A program made the translations under genes and the position numbers. From NCBI GenBank assembly GCA_965116235.1, contig OZ220496.1:1302001-1366000 (forward strand): a DNA stretch of 64,000 bases, in the 5' to 3' direction. Positions 36,740-45,908 of this stretch are shown here, piece by piece; the first letter of the stretch is position 1, and the number at the start of each line of letters is the position of its first letter. The notes under the pieces were generated by a model. It was not told the DNA's origin. It was given only the letters and a program-made list of their open reading frames with translations, and ran no database searches. The DNA is from MPNP01 sp965116235. GTDB taxonomy: Bacteria; Pseudomonadota; Alphaproteobacteria; Rhodobacterales; Rhodobacteraceae.

Positions 36740-39700
36740 CTAGAAGCGGAAGGTCATGGACAGACCGCCCCCAAAGTCGGTGTTGTCGCTCCCCGCCGTC
36801 GCATAAAAGGCATCCCCCGTCAGCCGCGTCGTGTCGCCGCTGCCCAGAAACATCGCCCCGCCCACGCCCAGACGCACCCAGGTCGGCTTCACCTCGGTCG
36901 CCAGCCGGGTGCCGGCCACCATCACCGCATGCCTGGACGAGAACTCATGCTCCAGATCCAAGGACGCATACAGCCGACCGTCCGCCTCCCCGGAACCCAG
37001 CTCGGCCAAGACACCCACACGACCCTGAACGCTCTGCTCCTTGTCCGGAGCAACCCGGCCGGCCCCATCGATCGTGGTCGGTTCGTCAAAGGCGTCCATG
37101 TCCACCGATGACCAGGACAGACCCCCACGCGGAATCACGGTCATGCCTCCCATACTCATCGGCTGACCGACTTCCACTCCGAGCGCCAGACCGGTGCCGC
37201 CTCCCTTAGAGGTGATCGAACCGACCGCACTGTTGGCCGACACCATCGTGATATCAAAGAACCGGGTGTAGCTCAGCTGGCCGTCCACATACAGCTCGCT
37301 GTCGTCCGTCCAGGTCAGGGACACGCCCACACCCGTGCCGCTCGCTTCCATGGTGCCACCCCTCTTGACGGTGGCCTCGCTCTGCCGGTAGTGGGCACTC
37401 ACGCCCAGCACCAGACGCTCATCGGTCGGCACCTCCAGACCCGCCTCGAAGTCGGTCTGCTTCACATCCCACGCCAGAGACTGACGCCAGACGTCCCGGG
37501 CGGTCGTCGATGTATCGGCCATCCGTTCCCCATCGCGGACCGCCAGACGCACCCAGACACCCATGCGGGAACCTGGCACCGCCACATGCTCCCCCTTGCT
37601 GCTCTGGACCATGACCTCCTCGTCGCCGGTGGTCCGGCGGGGCACCGCCATGCGCGTACTGTAGGGCGTCAGGTCCACCAGACCCAGAAGCACCGAGGGC
37701 AACACCTCATACAGACGCGCCCGATGACTGTACAGACGCAGGTCCATCGTCGTGTCATCCACAAACCGGTAGCCCTCTTTACCGGCAAGCTCCGTGAGTT
37801 GGGCCTTGAACACCTGTTCATACACGCCCATCCGGTCGCCACGGCGATAAACATGATCACCGGGCTCCAAATTCTCCTTGGCTCCGCGAAGCTTGATCGT
37901 CACCTCGCCCTCATCTTTATTGTGCTGAGGAGTTCGGTCCGCGCCCTTCGGATGGAAAATCTTGCCTTTGACATGACCCACGACACCCGCCTCGTCCTGC
38001 TCCAGGATCACCGCGACATCACCCGCCTTGCCATCCACCTCGATGGCCACGCCGGATGTCGCCTTGACATGAGCCCGCGGACCAATCACGATCGTGCCGC
38101 CGCCAAGCTTTGGATCGTTAGTGTCCTGAGCCTTGTTCCGCACATACACGCCCGCGCATTTGTTCCGGCCAGTATTCGTGTTGGTGCATGTGTCGCCACC
38201 CATGACCGTACCGTGAACGGCAACATGAAGCTGGCGGGCATCGGGCTCGGCCGTGCCGGAATAATGGCGGACCTGAATGCCGTGCTCGTCCGCGACAATC
38301 GAACTGCCCGCCTCTGTCTTGACTGTGACAATGCCCGTGGCAGACGCCTGTGCAATAATGCCTTGCTTCTTCGCCGTGATGCGGCTGCCCACCTTCAGTG
38401 TGACCGTGACCGCTCGCTTGCCACTCGCACTAATGCCTACATCCGACGCATCGATCGTGCCTCCGTGGGTGATCGTGACCTTACCGCTGCCGTTGGAAAC
38501 TACCTTGATGCCTCTCTCCTTCGCCGTGATACGGCTGCCCTTCTCCAGTGTAACCGTGACGTCTCCGTTGCTAGACGCTTCGCTAGACGTCTCAATGCCG
38601 AATCCGGCCGCATCAATCATGCCTTTGTGGATGATCTTAATAGCGCCGATGCGGGCCTCTCCACTGATGGAGGCATAGATCCCATGCGGATAGGTTTCAC
38701 TGGCCTGCTCCGTCGTGTCCACCGATTCGCCTATGAGGTTCGTCACGATCTTGCTGGTCGGTCCCGTCTCAATCACGATGTCGCCCTTACCGCTCCCACT
38801 GCTGCGGTCCTCTATTTCTACTTCAATTCCACGTGTCGCATATATATGACCTTGATGCTTGATCGTGACCGTGCCGGCACCTGCGGAAGCTATTTCAGCA
38901 TAAATGCCATGTGAGCCGATGGATTTATCTTTCATGCCAATCATTACCCCGGGGTCGACTGTAATCATGATGTCACCCTTGGCGAATTGCCGAACATCCA
39001 CGCCACGGCCCTGCTGATAGACCGGATCGGAGCCGGAGGGGAGCGGCGCCTCCTCCGCACGAATGGAACCGCCGGTAAGATGGATATTGATCGGAATCGT
39101 CGTAGTCGCCGGAGCATCTGTTGTATGAACATAAATGCCGCTCTTGCCATCATTCGTCGACTGCGACACGTCAATTGTGGCAGCGGATATGAGGCTGACA
39201 CCCTCGGTCACTGTCCCGGCTTTCCCCTTGTGTTGAAGGTTAATGCCGAATCCCACTATGGCACCCGATTTAGTGATAATGCTGTCTTTGTCCAGATCGA
39301 GCTTGAGCAAACCGGTCCCGGCAAATGCCATGCCTATGCCCGTGCCCTGCGAATAGGTCGCGATACGGCCCGTGACCACAACGTCACGGGCGCCACTAGC
39401 TGTGGCGTCAATGCTGAGGGCCGTTCCAGGAAGGTGGTTTGCGATTGGGCTTTTGCCAAGCTCGGCCCCGTTCAAGTTCAGCGTCAGACCTCCGGTCAGT
39501 CCGCTGCACGATATGCCGTCTGTGTATGGGGTGGCACTGCTCAGGGCAAACTCGGGTGGCGTTCCAGCTGTACCGCATGTTTGGGCCGCAACCGAATGTG
39601 GTACCGCCATGAGCATCCCCAGCCCGACAAGCAGTGCACCAATTGTCGAAGGCTCGAAGCCCGGTCCACGGAGGGGCCGGCCCGAGAGATCATCTACCCC

Positions 39701-39774
39701 CCCCCGCTCGCGTTCATGGGCACGCACGGGCTGGCCGCGCCCGCCCAGATCGAAATCAGTCCTGTCACGATCAT
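36740..39774 (-). CDS. Autotransporter adhesin, phase-variable, read as OFF
   Basis: Leader and ribosome-binding site match the copy at 33.8 kb (AAGGGA, ATG at 39774: MIVTGLISIWAGAASPC), but the segment before the tract is 8 bp longer. Translation therefore enters the G9 run in another phase and stops at once (MNASGGG-stop). G10 or G7 restores the full ~1011-residue protein: GGGVDDLSGR, signal helix IGALLVGLGMLMAVPHSVAAQ, beta-helix passenger (VTITHGGTIDASDVGISA, IKIIHKGMIDAAG), linker and barrel ending SMTFRF. In the current frame only a GTG at 39727 without a ribosome-binding site is available. The probable promoter contains a second G9 in its spacer. Confidence 0.87.
39697..39705 (-). repeat. 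G9 run at autotransporter 5' end
   Basis: Same position and flanks as 36574-36582 (AACGCGAGC-G9-TAGATGA). Here both upstream ATGs (39774 and 39717) are in the phase that stops at TAG; one additional G opens the gene. Confidence 0.9.
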
Positions 39775-39812
39775 TGTTCCCTTCTCGTTATCCAAAAAGT
39801 AAAGTCTGCTAG

Positions 39813-39842
39813 AAAATAAATGCCCCCCCCCAGAATTTGCAA
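39813..39842 (-). promoter_or_regulatory. Probable promoter with G9 in the spacer
   Basis: On the minus strand, -35 TTGCAA (39842-39837) and -10 TATTTT (39818-39813) are 18 bp apart, with G9 (39831-39823) in the spacer. Loss of one G gives the 17-bp optimum. The promoter lies ~40 bp upstream of the autotransporter ATG at 39774. Confidence 0.5.
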
Positions 39843-40126
39843 CCCTTTTGTGACGCTCCGGTTCATTTTTCTCCAAACTGTTGCATATGTGCAAAACTCC
39901 ATCTTCAACGGTATGTTATGGCGGGCTCAGATGAAAGTCTCGCACGGCACGCGATCGATCACGGCTGTACGAAGATTGAGCTTTTTCTGGTGTTCGCGCA
40001 TCCCGACATGTGCAATACCATCAAGCTGTCTTGATGGTGGGGTTATGCGCCGGACTGGAATGATTAAAAATTAATGGTCCTGCACTGCCGTCGCTGGACA
40101 CCCCTGAGGTTTCGCCGAAGTCCGAA

Positions 40127-40135
40127 GGGGGGGGG
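40127..40135 (+). repeat. G9 run in interrupted ORF
   Basis: Nine G between CCGAA and TACACGC; G10 would connect the upstream ATG (40074) with the longer downstream frame. Confidence 0.6.
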
Positions 40136-40310
40136 TACACGCATGTCTTCGAGATCGAACGTCCGAAACCGATTTTTGTTGTTGTACAAAAAGAAGCACT
40201 CTTACCACTCTCAGAGGGCGTTCGACGAGACCGGTCTCAGAGGATGCACACGTTCCCCCAGCGGTCGGTGTTGTCGCCATGGCAACAGCTGCACTGCTCC
40301 CGGACGTTGG

Positions 40311-41696
40311 CCTACTGTATGCACACATCTTTTCTCGCTTGCGTAATTGGTGTCTGAAATTGGCCGTTTGTTCTGTTGATTCTATCTTCTGTCTTGTGTT
40401 TACAAGGGGAGAGTAGAGATGTACAACTCGAGTTCGCATTGTGGTGATCGTCGTTGGGATCCGGCCGAACGGTTTTTTCATGATCGTCTGGTTGAGGTCG
40501 GTCCGCGTGGTGTTTCGGTTCGGGGTGTCGGTGGCAATCGCGCCGGCGAAGTCCGCTTGGGCCGGTTTTTGAGGACCGAGAAAGTGACCGTGAACAAGAT
40601 CGTCGACAAGGCCGCCATGACCACGTCTGGGCGCGTGGACGGTTTGCATATTCTGGCGATTCAAGACACGACGAGCTTTCGGGATGACGGGTCGGGAAAC
40701 AGCCTTGTCGGCCATGCCACGATCGCCGTGGAGGCGGAACCTGGCACGTTGCTCGGCGCGGTCGACAGGCCACGGATCGAACGCTCCGGCGGCGGCCCGA
40801 AGCCGCCCCGAAACCGCCTGCTTCGCGATAAGGAGAGCCATCGCTGGCTGGAAGCCATGCAGAAAAGCGCCACCGTTCTGGACGCGGCGGCGCATGTCAC
40901 GGTGGTCGCCGATCGGGAAGCGGACATCTTCGAGATGTTCGCCGGCCGTCCGGACGGCGTGGACGTGCTGATTCGAGCCTCCCATGACCGCCGTCTTTGC
41001 GATGATACCGGCCCACTCTTTTCCAGCCTTGAAGGCCGGCCGCAGCCGGAGCATACGGTCGCGTTGCCCGCACGACCCGGGCAAAAAAAGCGCACGGCCC
41101 GCATGGGCGTGCGTTTCGCGTGCGTGACCCTCAAGCACCCCGAAAACCGACCGATGGAACCGGGTGTTCCCGCCCGCCTGCCGGCGTGCGGCCGGCCCAT
41201 TGGCGCCTGCTGACCAGCCATCAGGTCGAAACGTTCGAACCGGCACGATGGATCACGCAACTCGACCGTCGGCGCTGGGTCATCGAACCGGTTTTCCGGA
41301 CCATCAAGACCCAAGGCTTCGACATCGAAAACGTGTCGGTGGAAACTGCACCCTTCCAAACGCTGTGTGCCATGACGTTTGTCGCGAGGATATCGTGCAT
41401 GCAACTCGTGCAGGACCGGGATGGTGCCGGCCAACGCCCGCTCAAGGATGTCTTCGAGGCGCCGGATCCACCGGTCCTTGATGCCGTATCCGCTTCGCTT
41501 GAGGGTCCGACCGACAAGCCAAAGAACCCGCATCCACGGGGCTCGCTGGCCTTTGCCGCCGGGGTGTGCGCCCGTCTCGGCGGCGGGACCGGATATTATG
41601 GAAAACCGGGCCCGGTGGTCATGTTGCGCGGGCGGTATCAATTCCGGGCCATCCAACTCGGATATGGCATCGCTGGAAATGTGTGAATCGAGTAGG
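40311..41696 (+). mobile_element. IS4-family insertion sequence, complete ends
   Basis: A 1386-bp element. The left end CCTACTGTATGCACACATCT and the right end (reverse complement CCTACTCGATTCACACATTT) are imperfect inverted repeats. GACGTTGG flanks both sides (40303-40310 and 41697-41704), an 8-bp target duplication. It carries one frameshifted transposase. A fragment of a second copy is at 23396-23619. Confidence 0.92.
40419..41686 (+). pseudogene. IS4-family transposase, frameshifted
   Basis: DDE transposase in two frames. The first frame (40419-41213) has MYNSSSHCGDRRWDPAERFF, the first Asp in LAIQDTTSF, and the second Asp in VVADREADIFEMF. The second frame (to 41686) has VHWRLLTSHQVETF-like text and RRRWVIEPVFRTIKTQGFDIE, the IS4 Y/R-E-K signature with the catalytic Glu. 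The shift lies near 41190-41210 in a GC-rich stretch. Because termini and target duplication are intact, the frameshift may be recent. The element is probably immobile unless complemented. Confidence 0.88.
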
Positions 41697-42021
41697 GACG
41701 TTGGCTGGGCCGTACTTGGGTCAGCATGGCACGAGGTGGCAACCGATCGGCAAAACAGCGAACCAGCTGGCTATGCTGGGACAAGCAATGATGACCCCGG
41801 GCTCAAGGCGGTCGTGACGTGATCGTGGCATCCTGCCAGTAAGTTTTCAAGTTGGTGATGACGCCCCGTGCCGGTTGGAGAGATTGGCAAGAGGCTGCTT
41901 GCGGAACTGCTTGGCGTCGTTGTCCCGCCGGATTTCCGTTGCTGGCTGGTGGGTCGGGAGTCATGATTCGGCATGGTCTCGATATACATGAACACAATGA
42001 TTGCAAGCGACGATGCTTGGT

Positions 42022-42065
42022 GGTAGTGTCTCAGTTTGAACAGGGTCCCCCTTCATAAAGTCTTC
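42022..42065 (+). repeat. Left terminal inverted repeat of ATPase element
   Basis: 44 bp beginning GGTAGTGTCTCAGTTTGAAC; identical to the reverse complement of 44090-44133 except at one base (42045). Confidence 0.93.
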
Positions 42066-43989
42066 ATTCCGGTTTTGGCCCCTGTCTGGGAACCGTCTTC
42101 ATACCGGGAACCGGCTCGATCAGGGCGATGGCCAGCTGGGCCCTGATTTGCGGCCAGTCGGCTTCCATCTCGGCGGCCAGGGTGCGAATGTCAAAGGCTA
42201 GATGGCCGCCCGCCCGAATTCTTTTCATGTCACGAGGCCGGAAGACCGGCGAGAAGAAGAGATGGCGGCGGGGCAGATCCTTGATGCGGTCCAGGTTCTT
42301 GTCCAGATTTATGTCCTCGCACATGAAATCATCGACGATCTTCTGAAAATCCTCTATCTTATGATCGTTGCTGTTCCGCTTGGCGTTGATGCACAGCAGC
42401 AGGTCATGCTGGCCATAATCCTGCGGATCCTGCATGAAGCGAACCAGCCCGTCAATGTCGCCTTTCGCCTCCTGGCCCTCGCCTAGGAGCGGCCAGGCCC
42501 CAGACCAGCCCTGGAGGACATGGGGACTCTGCTTTAGGGCTTCCACCACCCAGCGCTCGGCCATGACTCCTTCGTGCCGAGCCTGGGCCTCATACAGTTG
42601 CCGGGGTGCCAGACTTTCATCGCCCTGGGTGCGGTGTCGAATCTGGAACAGGTCCGGCGCGATGTTCATCTGGAAGAGGGCGGTGTTGTCGGTCACGTAC
42701 CAGGCCATCTGGTCATTGTCATGGCCAGTGTACTTGGCTCGCCCCTTGACGATCTTCACCTCGCGCGACAGAAGGTCCAGCTTGCTCTCCAGGGTGTCCG
42801 CGTCGGGGATGGCGGGATCAGGCGTCATGTGCTTGAAAATGAAGGACGTAGACAGAATCTGGCCCGGGGCGATATCGCGTCCCATGGTCAGAAAGGCGCT
42901 AGCCATACCCGGGGTGAGCTCGATGACGGACCGGTCGTCCCAGCGCTGGTTCTCGCCATCGTGCAAGATGCGCGCTTCATGCACAACGAACCGTTGCAGC
43001 CATTCTCGGTCCCGTCTCTGAACAGCCCGGGGATGATCTTTTGTCGGTGCCCAGCCCTCATGCAGGATGGACGGCGTGTCCAGGCTGGTCGCAAAACGTT
43101 CCCAATGGCGCGGTATGCCGCCAAAGGCGCTCCATAGCGCATGCAGGCGGGCCGGATGACGGTCCCAGCCCTGGTCTCGGGCCATCTCCCAGATCTGTGA
43201 CGGCATCCAGGGGCGAAGCGAGAGGCAGTTGTCGACACGCCCATGGAGTGGCTGTTTCGCCCCCAGCATGCGGTGGAACTTCTGCTGGTGCGAGCCCATC
43301 AGGACCAGCTGTCCGGTCGGCCGGCGCTTCCCGGTGGCGGTCAAGATGCCCTTTACATTGCGGGTCAGTCCATCGATCAGATATTTGAGGTTGCCCGGCA
43401 GGATGCTCTTGTCATGAGCGTTATGAATCTCGTCCAGCGCGACCACAACATCGGCATAGACCAGACGCTGGATGAGACGGGCCATGGACCATGTCGGGCT
43501 CCCGTGTCGCGGGTCCCGGCGGGCTACCTCATGATCGGCGACGAGCGGCCAGAAAGGTGACTCGCGCAGCTGGTCCAGCATGGCGATCAGACATTCCACG
43601 TCATAGGGCCATGTGCCGTTGGGGGGCACGTAACCCTCCGGGGTCATGTTGGGCGGGAGCTCGAACAGGAAGAGATTGTCGGTGCCGTTGCGCCCATGCT
43701 CCGGGCGTTTTTGCCTTGCCCGGGCCTGTTCCGTGTTGAAGCGCCGCATGGTATTCTCTAGCAATGCGTTCTTGCCGACGCCCCGACGGCCGGTGATGGC
43801 CGTGCATAAAAAGAAGGGCCGATCATGGTTTTGAGTCTCGATCTGGAGCTTGACAGCCAGACTGGCCATTTCCTGGTCGCGTCCATAAAAGCCCCAATTC
43901 TGTCCCAACGAGACTTTCACATCATCGATGGCGGCAGGAATCGACCGGGACAGATTGTCCCGCTTCGTGGCAATTCGTTCGTCATTCAT
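42064..43989 (-). CDS. AAA ATPase with C-terminal restriction-nuclease-like domain
   Basis: A 641-residue protein. The N-terminus FYGRDQEMASLAVKLQ leads to Walker A GRRGVGKNALL (note Asn after the P-loop Lys instead of Ser/Thr), Walker B VVVALDEIHNAHD, and a sensor-like segment GQLVLMGSHQQKF; a winged-helix-like middle follows. The last third has GDIDGLVRFMQDPQDYGQHDLLLCINAKRNSN, compatible with a D...(E/N)xK core as in DUF234/PD-(D/E)xK domains of archaeal-type ATPases. The ATG at 43989 has GGAGAAG upstream. It is the sole gene of a TIR-bounded element. It could be a mobile defence gene or a TnsC/TnsA-like transposition factor; both are inference. The P-loop resembles that of the AAA-ankyrin gene at 13.3 kb. 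Confidence 0.75.
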   Translation of the reverse strand: MNDERIATKRDNLSRSIPAAIDDVKVSLGQNWGFYGRDQEMASLAVKLQIETQNHDRPFFLCTAITGRRGVGKNALLENTMRRFNTEQARARQKRPEHGRNGTDNLFLFELPPNMTPEGYVPPNGTWPYDVECLIAMLDQLRESPFWPLVADHEVARRDPRHGSPTWSMARLIQRLVYADVVVALDEIHNAHDKSILPGNLKYLIDGLTRNVKGILTATGKRRPTGQLVLMGSHQQKFHRMLGAKQPLHGRVDNCLSLRPWMPSQIWEMARDQGWDRHPARLHALWSAFGGIPRHWERFATSLDTPSILHEGWAPTKDHPRAVQRRDREWLQRFVVHEARILHDGENQRWDDRSVIELTPGMASAFLTMGRDIAPGQILSTSFIFKHMTPDPAIPDADTLESKLDLLSREVKIVKGRAKYTGHDNDQMAWYVTDNTALFQMNIAPDLFQIRHRTQGDESLAPRQLYEAQARHEGVMAERWVVEALKQSPHVLQGWSGAWPLLGEGQEAKGDIDGLVRFMQDPQDYGQHDLLLCINAKRNSNDHKIEDFQKIVDDFMCEDINLDKNLDRIKDLPRRHLFFSPVFRPRDMKRIRAGGHLAFDIRTLAAEMEADWPQIRAQLAIALIEPVPGMKTVPRQGPKPE

Positions 43990-44089
43990 GCTTCTTCTCC
44001 GGACTGTACGACATTAACGGCATCTCTCATGGACCAAGGCACGACCCCGGGGATGTTTAATAGATAAGACGGTCCCAGGCCAAAGTCCA

Positions 44090-44133
44090 GAAGACTTTAT
44101 GAAGGGGGATCCTGTTCAAACTGAGACACTACC
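44090..44133 (-). repeat. Right terminal inverted repeat of ATPase element
   Basis: Mirror of the left repeat. Directly followed by TGCTTGGT, the second copy of the target duplication. Confidence 0.93.
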
Positions 44134-44446
44134 TGCTTGGTGCTTGTTGACAAGGAATTGCCATTTGCGTGGATAGTGTTTGCAGAGAAAAAATGAAGCC
44201 AAATCCTTTCAAACCGTCCCACGTGATGGAACGCGATCGATCACAAAGGCTCAAATCGGTTCGGAAGTTCGGTTTAGGATCATCTCTTACTTCGTTTATC
44301 GCTTGTGCAGATTGTAGGCAAAGATGACAACAAAGATCACTTGATGGCTGTTGGGAGGTTCAATGTAACAATCACATGGATTGCCTGCATTCGTCTGCGA
44401 TATACGTGTCACTGCGCACCGTCAGTTTTCATGAGGATGATGTTAT

Positions 44447-45804
44447 TTGGCTTTTCCATTCAAAACCGGAGAATCTGGCCGGAAAAGCAAGCAGACCAGA
44501 CTGAAAGCCGCCCTGTTTTACGGGCAACACTGGGTCGTGGCAAAGCTCCTGCGAGAAAACCCCGATCTTGCAGAGAGGGGGATCTAGGACTTCAAATTGC
44601 GCTATACGAAAAAAACAAGGTCATAGAAGCGTTGAATCATTCTCCTGCCTTGGTTACAAAGACATTCGGGAATCGGACCCCACTTTTGCATCTCGCGTTC
44701 TCATGCCATTTCCAGGCTGCGTCCAACCGTATTCAGGACATGCTGATCATTGCGAACGAACTCTTGGACCGCGGTGCAGACCCCAACGACGGATTGCCGG
44801 TGGAGCCTGAATCCGATCACCGACTTTCGGCGCTCTACGGAGCTTTGTGCCACGCGAAGAATATCGAGTTGGGGCGATTGCTTCTGCAACGGGGTGCGAA
44901 TCCGAATGACAATGAATCACTCTACCATTCCAGTGAATTGGATAATCTTGATGGGATGAAGTTGTTATTGGAACACGGGGCCAAGCCTGAGGGAACCAAT
45001 GCGCTGGCACGAGCCCTGGATTTCAATTGGTACGAAGCCGTTGAACTCCTGCTTCGACATGGAGCCGACCCCAATGAAGGAATCGCACCCCATCCCTCGG
45101 GCGAATCATTCTTTGCAGGCGCCGCACCACACCATGCCATGAGACGAATGTGCTCCGGGCGGGTAGTTTCGATATTACTCGATGCAGGAGCAGACACTCA
45201 GTCTCTTTGCAACGGGCATGCGGCCTATGCCTTGGCCATGATGTATGGCAACGAGGAGGCGGCCAACGAGTTGAAGGCAAGAGGTGGTCTTGTTGAACTT
45301 TCACCCGTTGAGTTGATCCTTGCCGATGCTGCCCGGGGAAGGGTTTCACCGGATATTCGCATCAACCCGGAGGACTTGACCGCAGAAGCCAGACGCCTGC
45401 TGATCAATATCATTATCATGCCATCGAAACTGGAGCATGCAAAGCGCCTGGTCAAGATAGGGTTTGATTTTGATTTGCCAGACCCAATGGGATTAACCCC
45501 AGTACAAGCCGCCGGTTGGGAAGGGCTTCCGGAAACCATGTCATGGCTTCTCTCTCTCGGTCCAAACCTGAACCACATGAATGACTTCGGGGGCAATCTG
45601 CTTTCGACGATCATACACGGATCTGAGAACTGCCCCTCCGCTGACCAGCGGGATCATGTTGCCTGTGCCCTGCTGGCTCTTGAATCTGGAGTTCGCCTGC
45701 CGGCAAAGGCAATCGAATTTGCGGGAGAACAATCCATGGCCAACTGTCTTCGAAACTGGGCCCAGGCGAACCCCAGCCAGGTCATGAAGGATGGTCCGTG
45801 GTAG
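44447..45804 (+). pseudogene. Ankyrin-repeat protein, frameshifted near the N-terminus
   Basis: The 3' frame (to 45804) encodes ~400 residues of ankyrin repeats (RTPLLHLAF, NELLDRGADPNDG, LLQRGANPNDNES, VELLLRHGADPNEG, SILLDAGADTQS). The natural N-terminus lies in another frame: TTG 44447 with GAGGA upstream gives MAFPFKTGESGRKSKQ, then LKAALFYGQHWVVAKLLREN, an ankyrin repeat, ending at TAG 44585. One extra G in the G5 run at 44577-44581 would fuse the two (AERG-DLGLQIALYEKN). The 44305 start in the long frame gives unrelated sequence. Ankyrin proteins are frequent Dot/Icm substrates, so an effector role is conceivable but unsupported. Confidence 0.7.
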
Positions 45805-45908
45805 ATCCCTCTCGGTCAAGGACCAATTCTTGAACCCAACCCGTGGACATTCGGCTTGCCTGTCTGGTCGTGAAGCGGGAATGATTGACAGGGCTGTCGG
45901 GCCTGGCG

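Larger units (their letters stand above)
40074..41817 (+). pseudogene. Small unknown ORF interrupted by IS4, with a G9 tract
   Basis: Removing the IS4 element (40311-41696) and one copy of its 8-bp target duplication joins the left part (ending SPWQQLHCSRTL) to the right part (AGPYLGQHGTRWQPIGKTAN, stop at 41817) in one frame. The 5' part starts ATG 40074 and crosses a G9 run (40127-40135); one more G would put the ATG in frame with FEIERPKPIFVVVQKEALLP. The restored protein would be ~120 residues. I do not recognise it. A decayed relative of its middle lies at 33163-33265. Confidence 0.45.
42022..44133 (-). mobile_element. Novel-looking 2.1-kb element: TIR - AAA ATPase gene - TIR
   Basis: The element is bounded by 44-bp inverted repeats with one mismatch and flanked by an 8-bp target duplication TGCTTGGT (42014-42021 and 44134-44141). 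The only gene is the AAA ATPase/nuclease-like ORF, whose stop codon overlaps the left repeat. No DDE, Ser, Tyr or HUH transposase is encoded. Either an element elsewhere mobilises it in trans, or the ATPase/nuclease is itself part of the transposition machinery. The termini start GGTAGTG, which is vaguely IS1-like; that is only a hint. Confidence 0.88.

Noticed and set aside
37391..38914. 507-codon plus-strand frame, and similar long frames at 34331-35023, 35033-36010 and 1771-2379
   Set aside because: Antisense to autotransporter genes; the frames follow from GC-rich repeat codons and show no domain or start signal.
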